The translations under genes and the position numbers were made by a program. Positions 35,707 through 46,351 of a DNA stretch of 64,000 bases are shown in pieces. Origin of the DNA: Chloranthus sessilifolius (lineage: Eukaryota > Streptophyta > Magnoliopsida > Chloranthales > Chloranthaceae); the NCBI GenBank assembly GCA_021018995.1, contig CM037593.1, forward strand, positions 13,606,088 through 13,670,087. Direction: 5' to 3'. The notes beneath the pieces were generated by a model that searched no databases, was not told the DNA's origin, and worked only from the letters and a program-made list of their open reading frames with translations. How positions within the stretch are numbered: position 1 is the first letter of the stretch; each line of letters opens with the position of its first letter.

Positions 35707-36751
35707 TAGGGGTATTATCGAGTCGGTTCGGGTCGGTTTTGGGGCAAAACTGAAACCGAGCCGATAACTATCGGTTTCTATTTTATGAAACCGAAACCGA
35801 ACTGATAACTATCAATTCGGTCGGTTTTCGGTTTCTAAACCTCAATTTTTGAATTTTTTTTTATTAGGAAGTCATTACCAATTCATAACAGTCAAATTAC
35901 TGAAGACTCTGTAGGTTGTTGCCTATATCGCTAATTCGCTATTAACCATCCAAAAGTAGGTGATTGATTAGATAACTAAGAACATTTCCAAGAAATTAAT
36001 GCGTCTATCGGACAGTCCAGATCGATGGGCAGATGCACCAATTATTAGTACACACTGGTAGGTCTCGACTGGCATGAATCCATACAGTATTACAATCCAA
36101 TCATCCACAGGTAAGCCATCATTCGATAAAAGACAGCCCGAAAGTAGAATGCCAAACAATCCTAACCATCTAATTGCATGTTAACTTTTAGACAGTTGAT
36201 CATAAAATTTTCAACCATCCATTTCGCAATCCTCTGATCCGTGAAATGTCGAGCATTTTTCAAATGCATGACATGGGTTGCCAACATGTATTGTCCAGAT
36301 CGATCAGATTCATGATGCTTAATCCTTCATAGTTATTTCATATTTTCATTACATTACAACTTATATATATATATTCAGATTTTTTGCATAAAGAGAGAAA
36401 ACAGAAATCAAAACAGAGAACTTAAATGATTGAAGCATATTTTCCACAAACCAATTCAGAAAGAAATGCATGAACAAGATCGATCAAAATGCATGCATGC
36501 AGATAATAGAAAAACCATATCGAGATCCCAATAACTTCACAGAACCCCAATCTTAGACATGCACCACTATTGGTTTCTTATCGGTTCGGTTTCGATTTTT
36601 TAACGTTAAAACCGAAACCGAACCAATAACTATCGGTTTCTATTTTTTGAAACCGAAACCGAACCGATATGCCCCAAAACCGAAACCGAACCGAAATTCG
36701 GGTCGATTTCGGTCGGTTTGGTCGGTTCGGGTCGGTTTCTACACAGCCCTA
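35707..36751. mobile_element. hAT element with perfect 8-bp TSD, inserted in the viral leader
   Basis: Begins TAGGGGTATTATCGAGTCGG and ends TTTCTACACAGCCCTA. It is flanked by identical 8-bp duplications ACTTGTTC (35699-35706 and 36752-36759). Size 1045 bp. The outer ~150 bp on each side are inverted GGTTCGG/CCGAAACCG repeats, including 'aaccgataactatcggttt'. The middle (35870-36550) is unique and has no transposase ORF. It is therefore non-autonomous and, judged by its intact duplication, younger than the viral insertion it interrupts. Confidence 0.88.
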
Positions 36752-36782
36752 ACTTGTTCAATGGTCTGATGTTTAAAACCAA

Positions 36783-37004
36783 ATGAACAAATGGGCAATT
36801 CCATCAGTAAATCCAAAAACTATTTATAAATATGGTTGGGCTAATTGGTTCAGCGATATGTCAATCAAGACAACTGAACCAACTCTCAGTTTGAATGAAG
36901 ACCATGAGGGATTTCAACTTTTATCCAATGAGGATTTACAAACTGATCTCCACAAATTCAGATTCTTACATCTAGGATGCATCAAACTGCTTTTAAACCC
37001 TTAA
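36783..37004 (+). pseudogene. Endogenous caulimovirid: N-terminal movement-protein fragment
   Basis: ATG 36783 follows an in-frame TAA at 36774, so it may be the original start of the first viral ORF. The 73-codon fragment contains PKTIYKYGWANWFSD (residues 12-26) and ends with HKFRFLHLGCIKLLL. The latter resembles the conserved FIHIG..KI strand that opens the core of 30K-type movement proteins in Caulimoviridae. It stops at 37004 because the next sequence is a different viral segment in the opposite orientation. Its place downstream of promoter, primer site and leader, in the same orientation, matches caulimovirid genome order. Non-functional. Confidence 0.65.
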
Positions 37005-37600
37005 CATTATTAGGTAGCAAATAAGTTGGGAAGTCCATCAATGAATTTGGCTTTCCAATATTCATTATTGGCATCGCTGCATTGCATGCCTTTAGTCATG
37101 AAAACATCTTTGTACCATCGAAAATGGGTTAAAGATGAGCAACGAAGATTTTAAAGAAGCTCTCGACTTCTTTCATATTGATGATTCCATGAACCCACAA
37201 AATGAAGAATAATACTGTGTTAAAGTATAGACAACATCTTCATGAGCCTCAACTTGACCAGTAAGCTCATTCTTTACTGGTTTAGTTGCATTAAGAATTT
37301 CATTACATTGAGAAGGTGAGAGGATATTATCCTACCAGCCTTTCAACATACCGAAAAATTTAGTTGTAATGAAACGAAAAATTTGTTGGTCAGTATTCTG
37401 ACTTTGTTTTAAAATGGTGCTATAAATAAACATTTTATGTAATACTTCAAAAATGGCGTATTCAGATTTACCATCTATGTTTCATTCACAAATAGATTTG
37501 TAATCATATGAATTTTATACATTCATATGATCTTCTTCATAAAGAAGATCTTGAGGTGTAGGTCTAGGATAATAGTGCCTAGAACTTAAATCTCATTTAT
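37005..37600 (-). pseudogene. Endogenous caulimovirid: coat-protein region, inverted and frame-broken
   Basis: On the minus strand, 37580-37534 reads RHYYPRPTPQDLLYEE, and 37120-37021 reads RWYKDVF...NNEYWKAKFIDGLPNL. These motifs resemble the start and the W..KF..GLP core of petuvirus/florendovirus-type capsid regions. Between them, coding-like blocks occur in more than one frame with several stops, such as QQIFRFITTKFFGMLKGW and CNEILNATKPVKNELTGQ. The segment points opposite to the neighbouring movement-protein fragment, so the locus was rearranged. It encodes nothing intact. Confidence 0.6.
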
Positions 37601-38089
37601 TTTATTAAAAGATCCAAAGGATGCATAATGAAAGATCTATATCATGGTTTGATTTATTAATTAACATTTTTTATTAAGTAAGCTGGGATTGAACCTGCAA
37701 CCTCAAAGTTGCATTATTGTCAACCTTCCAGTTTGGCTACAAGTCATGTGCTAAACTTTAGGTTTCTAAAGAAAAATAAAGAAAGAAAAAGTGACAAATA
37801 CACAAACCATATATTATTGAATAATGCATTGACTCAATTTAGTGGAATTTTAACCTGCAAAGCGGAATTGAAGGAATTAGCTGAATTGTATAATATTCAG
37901 CTAATGTAAGATTCATGGGTGAGTGAATCCTAAATCAAACATTGTAAGATTCACTCAGAACCATAAGATTCAGACTTGAATCGTAAGATTTAGACAACGC
38001 TGCTCATGATTTTGATCAGGAAGGGTTAGCTAAATTTCAAAATATTTTGTATTTCATAAAGGGGTGAAATACATCAAAGGATAATCAAG
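37601..38089. other. Spacer, nothing recognised
   Basis: AT-rich. A 66-codon ORF (37709-37909) has no motif. 'gggattgaacctgcaacctc' (37684) resembles a T-arm, but no tRNA fold could be built around it. Confidence 0.4.
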
Positions 38090-38766
38090 GTAGTTTAGGT
38101 GGTGTAGCGAGGTCATGACAAAGAGGCTCGCTACACCATGGTGTGGGCATAGCGAAGCCATGACAAGACTAATTATTATTGTAATTTTTTTTTTAATTAT
38201 TTTATCTTTTAATTAGTAGTATTTTTTTTTTTTTACTTTTTAATTAAGAAAAAAGTTCAACTATTAAAGCATCATACTTCGATTCTAATATTGAGGATTT
38301 CATGTTCTAAGAATAACCAAAATATCAATAAATATAAATCAAATATGAAACATCAACAAATTTGCAATATGGTAAGTATAAATAAATAAATATAAAATAT
38401 CAACAAATATAGAATATTAAAAAATATGAAATATTAAGTACACATACGATAGTATCGCCGACGCTAGTGTTAGTAGCTGCTGTGACGAGAGAGAGAGAGA
38501 GAGAGAGTCGAGGATTTTGTAATTTATAAGTTAAGGTTTTGTGACTTATAAGTTAACTTTTGTGACTAATATATTATAAAAATGTCATAATAAGTATTAT
38601 ACGTTATTATCCAAAAAATAAAATAGCATGCATAGCGATGTCATAATGCTATTCTACCATGACGACGCTATTTAGCCATCATGGCTATTTGGTTATATAT
38701 GTCGTTTCCCATCGCCATTCGCCATGGCGATGTCATAGCGAGGCTATAGCGTGGCCTTGACAACCA
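38090..38766. mobile_element. 'GGTTGTCAAGGCC' element, copy 1
   Basis: The left end is 'aaggtagtttaggtggtgtagcgaggtcatgac', and the right end 'gccatggcgatgtcatagcgaggctatagcgtggccttgacaacc'. The same two ends, inverted, bound 39057-39765. A (GA)n run lies at 38485-38508. ORFs absent. Confidence 0.5.
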
Positions 38767-38954
38767 TGAGTATATATTGTCATCTGATATGAGAGATTGT
38801 TGCTTAAGGACAGTGTTCTACAATGCATTTTCATCAAAACTTCAGGTTGAGAAATTGTTTACAAAGGCCCTGTTCCTTCTTTTCGGACAAGTTAAATTTA
38901 TTAAAAGAAAAGAAAAACAAGCAGACAAGGAGTGAAAACTAACGTAAGGAACAA

Positions 38955-39015
38955 AATCATCACCAACACCTTGTCCCATCTATTTGGGGTCGGCTTTGCA
39001 AGTCTTATGTAATGT
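38955..39015 (-). mobile_element. LINE 3'-end remnant
   Basis: 'caccttgtcccatctatttggggtcggctttgcaagtc' is very close to the antisense of the common plant LINE (RTE-like) tail, whose consensus is remembered as CCGACCCCAAATAGTTGGGACAAGG. Only the tail is visible. Confidence 0.65.
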
Positions 39016-39056
39016 CTCCACTACATTATGTTAAGGGGAAACCTTTGTTTATATCA

Positions 39057-39765
39057 TGGTTGTCAAGGTGATGTCATGGCCTCGCCGTGGCAATATAGCG
39101 TCATGGCGCTGCCAAAAGTGCTATTTGGCAATTAAGTTTTTTATTTTTTTTAATTTTTTATAAATGGCTGACAATCTTGTAATATAACTTATAACACTTT
39201 TTGCTTATAAATTATAACTCTTATAAGTTATAAGTTATAACTTAAGTTAAACCAAAGGCAATCGAAACCCTATTAGTGGCCATGTGGAACACCATCCAAG
39301 CCGTCTGATTTTAAGGCAATCATGTAAAAAAATTTGCTGCCAAAGATTGAATGAAACATGATCTCTATCATCTGATTCGTCCGAATAAACCACTGAATCA
39401 GATGATTGTCCTTGACTGAGTTGAATCCAAAGATAGAGATCACTTTTAGTGCCAAACTTTGGCAAAAAAGATCTTTACACCATGGCTTTCAAATCAGATG
39501 GCTCTAATGGTGTTTCACATGACATAGATACAAAAAATATTCAATAATTAATGGTTGAATTCTTGAATTTATTGATGTTCTATATTTGATAACTAATATT
39601 TGATTTGTATTTATTGATATTTGTTTATACCTTGTGTCTATGTAGTTGAAGTTTTTTCGTCCTCTATAAAAGATATAAAAATAATAAATTAATAAATGTC
39701 TTCGCCATGGTGTAGCGAGCCTCTTCGCCATGACCTCACTACAATGCCTTACCTACCTTAGTTTA
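39057..39765. mobile_element. 'GGTTGTCAAGGCC' element, copy 2 (inverted)
   Basis: Begins 'catggttgtcaaggtgatgtcatggcctcgcc' and ends 'gtagcgagcctcttcgccatgacctcactacaatgccttacctaccttag', the reverse arrangement of 38090-38766. Inside at about 39290-39450 sits an FB1-like inverted segment ('catgatctctatcatctgattcg...gaatcagatg'). Confidence 0.5.
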
Positions 39766-41181
39766 TATAAAGCCTAAACCCAAGGCCAAACCCACAAAGT
39801 TGACAAATATTATCACTCCCCGCCAACTAAAGGCAGTGAAAGTGAAACTCCCAAATTTGCAAAGGAATCAGTATGATTTTTCCCATCTTTGTATAAGGAG
39901 ACACTCCGGAACTGGATGAAGAAGTCAATCAATCTCTCTAAATTTCCAGGCATACTTCCAGAGTAAAGTGACAAAGCCACCTTATAGAATTGGTTGGTAC
40001 CTGAATTTAGCGCCTAGGACATTCAGTTTCCGAACGGATGCAGTACAAACTCCAGAGGGTTAATACCAGGTGGGATTAACTGTTTTAGGGCTTTTACCAT
40101 TTATATCAGCTGGTATAAACAATTTCGAAACCGGAACTGAGATTTTAAACCAGCTATAACTATAAAGACCTAGGAGAATCCACAGCGGAAGTGCAAGAGC
40201 TTCACCAATCCAATCAGATTATGACATGGAATATTGTGAAGTATGGGTGAGTATATACTCTTTCCAATTGATGTAGGTAGAAGAGGAGATTACATAAAGA
40301 GAAAAATCTGAAATTAAACACAATGCTAACCTGAAATCCAGAAATCAATCAAGAGAGAGAGAGAAGAGGTTTTTAAAGTTTAAACCCTATTAAAGGCTCT
40401 GATGGATCTTTGCAATAAAATACAATATTCGAACTGTTTTTACCAATAATTTCCTGCAACATTAGTTTAAACCCAACCTCATGAGTCATGAAATCCTATA
40501 GTCCTACACGTATAAAACTCTCCAATAATATAAGCATATGAAAACTTCCTAATCCTATGTCTCATGGTTATGGTCTCACATGAACTTACTTCCATAGAGA
40601 TTTCTGAGAGTTCGAGCCCCTTTTCCTCCTTTAACAACCTTCCTTCTTAAAGAGCCCAATTTCAAGTAATTCTCTACCTATTAAGTCATTGAGAAACTCA
40701 AAGTTCAAGAAAACCAATCAATCACATTCATCCCTTTTTGCAGTTTCTCGTCACTTAAAGAGGATGTGAAATAAAAAAATATGTTCCACACCTGAACCAT
40801 ATTACACCCCCTTCCATTCTCACTTGAGACCCATTTAAATAGGATGTGATTTAACAAAATAGGAAATCCAAAGCAAATTACACCCTTAATAACCTTAGCC
40901 TCATGTAACTAATTAAGTCAATTTTTAGCTTCATAAAACTTGTTATTAGGCCTCCTAAACAAGCCCCTTCTCAGGTCTTTGAAAGCCGACTTAAGGGTCC
41001 ACCTTCTTTTACCTTTCTTCTTCTTTTATCATCCCAATTTTCTTTTTCCTTGATTTCAGATTTCCATCCCAATGATTTGATGATAATTTTCCTGATGATG
41101 ATATTACCTTAGCGTCGGCAGTTAAAACATGCATGAACTCATTTCTTCCCACACCTCCGTAGAACTGGGGAAAAAAAACAG
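39766..41181. other. Intergenic, no gene recognised
   Basis: No ORF above background. A minus-strand stretch near 39930-39980 reads LYSGSMPGNLERLID, which faintly recalls a leucine-rich repeat but is too short to call. A (GA)n run occurs at 40352-40366. Confidence 0.4.
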
Positions 41182-41249
41182 TGATGCAATCAAGGACTAT
41201 AGGCTCCGCTAGGCTTGTCCAAGAAGAAAAGAAGAAATTTAAAAAAACA

Positions 41250-41283
<34 letters not shown>

Positions 41284-41741
41284 CAAGAAATACAATGGAG
41301 AGTTTTGGGACATTTAGAATGGGTGTTAGTCACGACACCAGAGTTAAGATACACTAGTTACCACTACTCGGTAATTGGAATGATATTAGCTAGTAACCTA
41401 GTACACATAAGTAGGGTGTAGGGTGTCTTGTTTCTATTTTTAACATTTACTTGGAGTAGAAATTTATTAAATTAAGAAGTTGGACTAGATTAGGTTTTCT
41501 ATATTTAGAATTATAACGTCTATTTAAAGGCTCCGAGTTATGTAATTGATATATTCGAAAATTAATAAGATTGAAATGTGCTTTGTAGCCTTACTTGATT
41601 GAGTTAAACCTTTGGTGTTTCTGTGAGAGGACAGTTTTAAAGAGGGCTTATTCTCACAAACCACAATAGATGACCTTCTCTTGATCTTCTTGGAGATTTC
41701 CTGGTTCAGGGCCAAACTCAGATTATTGTATTCGGCCTGCA
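41182..41741 (+). mobile_element. TRIM-like element: 5' LTR
   Basis: A 560-bp direct repeat begins TGATGCAATCAAG and ends CCTGCA, so it has the canonical TG...CA ends. It aligns along its length with 42010-42932 once the inserted MITE is removed; 'ttaaattaagaagttg' at 41468 matches 'ttaaattaggaagttg' at 42662, and 'tctcttgatcttcttggagatttcct' matches 'tctcctagtcttcttcgagatttcct'. It includes a (GA)n run at 41255-41283. Divergence between the two LTRs is high, so insertion is old. Confidence 0.75.
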
Positions 41742-42009
41742 TTAGATTGTAACTTGGTATCAGAGCAAATTCTACATCACGAGGGAAGGGGTTGCAGCCT
41801 CAGATCACTAACCGAAGCAATGAGCGACGTATATATGATGTCTACCACGACGAAGACTAGCTCGAGTCGTCATGTAATATCTACAAACTCCAATGTTCAT
41901 CAGACCATCAATCGAGAAAAAGAAAGGGTGGAAGGTGTTGAAGTAAGAGCCAGCAAATTTTTTGACAGGAACTAGAATGATATAAATGAGAAGATCTCAA
42001 AAGGGCGAA
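41742..42009 (+). mobile_element. TRIM-like element: internal region with PBS
   Basis: Only 268 bp separate the LTRs. The primer-binding site TGGTATCAGAGC (41755-41766) is a perfect match to plant initiator tRNA-Met complement and lies 13 bp after the LTR end. A purine stretch 'aaaagggcga' (41999-42008) abuts the 3' LTR as polypurine tract. The 73-codon ORF (41754-41975) overlaps the primer site and has no gag motif I can identify. With no gag or pol domain, this is a terminal-repeat retrotransposon in miniature or a large internal deletion. Confidence 0.75.
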
Positions 42010-42932
42010 TGATGCAATCAAGAACCACAACTCTAGGGTCCCGTTAGGGCTACCTAAGAAGATGGAGGAGGAGAAGGAAGAAAAAAAGATAAGAAGAAAT
42101 ATGATGGACAAGCTTAGGAATGTCTAGATAGTTAGACTGGGTGTGAGTTACATACACCAAGAGCTACATTATACTAAGTTCCTTTCCTGTAGTATTATGT
42201 TAGGCTAATACATAAGAGCAAAGTGCCAAAATACAGGTACAGGTATAATACGGTGAGAGATAAAGTCGAAAAAAAAACGGCAAAATACTGGAAAAAAATG
42301 AAAGGTAAAAGCTATAAAATACAAAGCCGGAAAAAAAAAGGGGGAAAAATTAAGGGAAAACAAGATAATATTAAAAAAAAAATTAAAAACAGGTTTTAAA
42401 AGTATGGTAAAATAGGGAAAGAAAAAATGTTTAATACATGAAAAAATGCGTTTAATAAGTGAAAGACGCGTATTATATGAAAATATACGTTTTATTCAAA
42501 AATACAGGTACTAATGTACTATACCTGTTCAATACGTTGTGGAAAAAAATGCATATTATACGAGTATTTTTCAAAAAAAGAAGTATTTTGTCACAATGCA
42601 TACAAGTAAGCTGCGTTAGTTTCCATTTTTAAAGATAATTTATTTAGAATGGAAATTAGTTAAATTAGGAAGTTGAATTAGTTTAAGATTTCTACTTTAA
42701 GAATTGTAAGGCTCCCATCTATATAATTGATAAATTTAAGAACTAATAATATGGAAAAGTGCTTTTAGCCCCAGTCGGCCAAGGTCAACCTCTGTTGTTC
42801 CCATGATAGGACACTTGTAGAGGTACTTGGTGGTTTGATCCTAAATCAAACCACACCAGAAGAACTTCTCCTAGTCTTCTTCGAGATTTCCTACTTTACA
42901 ACCAAAATCAGATCAATATATTTAGAGTTGCA
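42010..42932 (+). mobile_element. TRIM-like element: 3' LTR, split by a MITE
   Basis: Begins TGATGCAATCAAG, as the 5' LTR does, and ends GTTGCA. Total length 923 bp. Removing the 380-bp MITE and one 8-bp duplication leaves about 535 bp, in line with the 560-bp 5' LTR. No clear 5-bp target duplication is visible outside the element (aacag against cattg). Confidence 0.75.
42219..42598. mobile_element. hAT-type MITE nested in the 3' LTR
   Basis: The terminal inverted repeats are CAAAGTGCCAAAATAC and GTATTTTGTCACAATG (13 of 16 paired). The flanking 8-mers CATAAGAG (42211-42218) and CATACAAG (42599-42606) match at 6 of 8. The AT-rich interior contains 'aatacaggtac' motifs near both ends. The 5' LTR lacks it, so it inserted after the retroelement did. 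Confidence 0.75.
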
Positions 42933-45066
42933 CATTGCTTGTGGCTTAATTTTAAAAAACAAGGGAAGGGGGAGCAAACCATAGATATCTGGATCAAGAA
43001 GTTCCCTTCAACATTGACCACAATGTCATAGTTTGGCCACAGATAATAAAAATAAACATCAACATAAACACTGGATATCTTGAACAGGTATATCCATATA
43101 AATTGTGCCCAGGGATTGTGAACAAATAGATGGATCACATTTTCAACTGGATTTTCGAACACCGAAGAGGTACATGGGAGGGATGTTGTGCATCTCAAGC
43201 TGATCCCCAGCTAGTATATTTCCTTCTAGAACAGTCTAATAAAAGGCCTATGCCCCAGAGGAAAGCCCAGACTCTCATATATTATCCACATAGGCACATA
43301 TATTATCTATACAGGCATCCTTGTAATCATATATAAAAACCAATGATATAATTGCAATTACCACTTCCATTTAGTGCCTCTACTATATCTAGTGAGAAGA
43401 AAATTGATACATAACATCTTGGCAAGGCCTCAGTACAAAATTCCATGCAACCATCACGTAGATTACTGATTACCTATTTGGGTCAAAAGGTGCAAATTTT
43501 AATGGCCATTCAAATGAACAAAAATTTACATCAAGCTTTAGTATGCCAAACACGCTGAAAATGATGTGTTGCCAACCAGAAGACCACTAAAACTCCGAAG
43601 GATTCATCTATCTCTATGAACCAATTAACTATCTCAAGACCCCTAAAACTACTAAAAGAACGCACACATAAATCATGCTAAGATAATTTTGCTACAAATA
43701 CAACTATTTACGAACCATTTCACATAATCCCAAATCCTGTCCCTACATGAACACAGTTGTAGAACTTCCTATCTACATGATTGTACGCTTTTACAATATC
43801 CAGAGTGCATAATATTCTTCACTTCACATCACTGATTATGGAGACCACGCATATGTTGGCAGTACGATTCCTCAAAGATCAGTCCCCTCTAGAAAAGAGC
43901 CCAATGAGATTGAAACTAGAGGGATTCCAAACCTTAAAAAGTTAAAACTTATATTGTCAAGAAAACCTCAGCCAAATTATTGATAAGACTACAGACATAC
44001 TAACAAGATTAACCATATTGAAAATCTTTAACTTCCATGGCGCACCTTTTCAAATTAAGGAAATAACCTATCATAGGAAATCACATTGATTTAACTCTGA
44101 CATGTATGCATCAAAGTCATATAGCTAATGAATTATTAGTAGTAGTATTACCATTTTTGAATGATTATTATTATCATTATTATAATTTGAGACTTTTGAG
44201 TATATTGGTAATGTAGTACTAATTGGCCAGATAATATAGCCAGTAAACAATAAGTTAGAAATACGAAGGAAGGCTTTAGAGTTAAGAAATCTGAAATTTA
44301 GCAGAACAAAGACAATATATTGAGCACAAGTTTAGTAAAGAGGAGAACAAGGATGGTTTGGTTTAAATAATAAAACATTTAGTACCAAAATCTGATAGAC
44401 TCAAATTTTTGGGGTCTACAATACAAACTGGCAGTAGGGTTAAGGATGACATCTTCAATAGAAATAACCAGCAGTGTTACCTAGGCACTTCTACTTTGGG
44501 GACTTTTGTGCAAGACAGTTGGTGGCACTTGGACACTCCTCAACACAATACCACACTTCTAGAAATGTATCAAAAATTTAGTATTTGATACTATGAAAGT
44601 GTGCCTAGTTTTAACACGGAAAAATGAGTTGCCATTTTAGGAAAAACTATTTAAAGTTAATAAATTAGTAATGAAAAGGTTTGGGTGCTAGAAAAAACAT
44701 TTGTATAATATGTGAGGTTTGTAAATTCTAAATGAATAGACTTAGCGTTTTGAAAACCAGTTAAATTCATGACATACACTATTATGTATACTTTTCATTT
44801 TTTCATTAGTAGATTTCTCTGTTACCTTTCTAGGCTATATATTTAAATTAGTTAATATTTTTTATGGCTGTCCTGCCATGTTAGAAGTTTCAGAAATTTC
44901 CATGCCAGATACTTATAGCACCTTGACACTTAACACACATGCCACGTGTTGACATAACACTGATAACCAGGTAGGCGAAATCGAGACAAACCAGTGGCGT
45001 TAAGTGATCAGTGAGTTTCACACTGATTGAAAAGAATTTTTCAAAAGGTAGCAGCAGAATTTGCAT
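42933..45066. other. Intergenic, nothing recognised
   Basis: AT-rich, with ORFs of 68-96 codons that lack ATG context or domains. No repeat with definable ends and no RNA gene seen. Could include introns of an unseen gene, but no exon-like stretch stands out. Confidence 0.4.
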
Positions 45067-45308
45067 TAGGCTACTTCGGGTTACTCTTTCGGGGCAAAGA
45101 GCGGCTTTTCTTTCTTTGGCTCCAGCAGGGAACCACTTTTACATTTGGTAACAAAACTCCTCTCCCCATTTTATCTGGGGGAGAGCTGTTTTAAGCGATA
45201 AAACTGGTCTCTGCTTGCTCTCTGCCAAATCAGATTTTATTTGCTTTGGAAGAGAGCAGAGTCAGAGTTGCATCTACTCTTATAAGAGCTAACCCAAATG
45301 CAGCCTTA
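45067..45308. mobile_element. hAT-like MITE ('GGGTTAGCTCTTATAAGAGC' family), copy 1
   Basis: The left end TTAGGCTACTTCGGGTTACTC pairs with right-end sequence reading TAAGGCTGCATTTGGGTTAGCTC on the opposite strand. A second copy with near-identical ends lies at 53797-54040. It sits exactly against a LINE fragment, with no clear target duplication. Confidence 0.6.
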
Positions 45309-45434
45309 GCGTATGTTGTAGAGTGTTGGGCTACACAAAAACAACAAGACATAGTACATGCAGCAGCGATGGCTACGTTAAGGTGGATGCATGGAGTAAC
45401 AAGAAAAAAAATAATGAGAGATAACATTTGAGTT
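45309..45434 (+). pseudogene. LINE reverse-transcriptase C-terminal fragment
   Basis: The frame starting GCG TAT at 45309 reads VECWATQKQQ...LRWMHGVTRKKIMRDNI before TGA (45429-45431). It matches the remembered plant LINE (RTE/L1-like) pattern YG.ECWA.KKQH...MLRWM.G.TR.D.IRN that follows the reverse-transcriptase domain. Only about 40 codons survive. The hAT-like MITE at 45067-45308 truncates it on the left, or lies against it. Confidence 0.75.
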
Positions 45435-46077
45435 AGTCTGGTTGTGTCCATTGGAAGCTTGATTGAGATAATACAAGAACAAGTAGGAGAAGGGGAAACC
45501 AATAAAGACATAATTTATTTATTTATTTGATCGGATATAAAGACATGGAATAAAGTAGCGAAAATTCACACGGAGAGAATTGAGGGATTACAGGGAATGT
45601 AGGCCAAGACCTAAATGAGTGGAGAAATAGGAGTTGCAAAGTTCACCGAATTGATGGAATAAGGAGATGATGATTGTTGATGAATAATCAAAATGAAACT
45701 TGGCTAGAATGAAGATCAAAGAGATGCACCAGAGTGAAGATATTTTTAGTCTTCTTATTATCTCCATCACAATTTAGTAAAGGCGACATCACAAAACTAA
45801 ATATTAAAGAAAAAATAAAACAAACAAATATAATATATGAACTACATCTCAACATTACACGACTCAAATGTGTTATTATTTAGTTGCCTAAATTTATATT
45901 TATATATATATATATATATATATTATGGACGGTCCCCCCACTTGAGTGATGGGGACATTTCCCATTACTCAATGCAATTAGTTGTTCCAAGTCAGCTCTT
46001 TGACTTTAAAAAGCCAGAAGACAAGCTTTGGGACTAAGAAAATGGTCCCCACTCAAGTGAGGGATGATATCCCATTG

Positions 46078-46120
<43 letters not shown>

Positions 46121-46351
46121 CTAAAATTGATAACAATAATTTCTCTCAACATTAACATATTTATTTATAAATGAGTATCTCCTTTCCTTATATCATTGCT
46201 ACTAACACCACGTGATCAAGTTTAACAACAAGACACACACATCCATGTTTAACTTACATAGACTACTGGTAACTACAGCAAGATCAATCAATCCAATAGA
46301 AACACAAACAAATTTCTTGCATATAGCCCAAAAATAAGAACAAACTTACCA
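45435..46351. repeat. Spacer with two (TA)n arrays around an inverted-repeat insert
   Basis: (TA)n runs lie at 45896-45924 and 46079-46118. Between them, 'tccccccacttgagtgatgggg' and 'gtccccactcaagtgaggga' form an inverted pair spaced by about 80 bp, as if a small element had inserted into one longer TA array. Nothing else was seen between 45435 and 45895. Confidence 0.55.

Noticed and set aside
37680..37730. tRNA-like segment ('ggattgaacctgcaacctc')
   Set aside because: No acceptor stem, D-arm or anticodon arm could be paired around it.
39930..39985. Minus-strand LYSGSMPGNLERLID resembling a leucine-rich repeat
   Set aside because: Only one possible repeat, no further LRR units or kinase sequence nearby.
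40605..40625. 'gagttcgagcccc' resembling a tRNA T-arm
   Set aside because: Upstream 60 bases give no cloverleaf.
41754..41975. 73-codon ORF as a gag protein of the TRIM-like element
   Set aside because: It begins within the primer-binding site, its ATG is internal, and there is no zinc knuckle or capsid motif.
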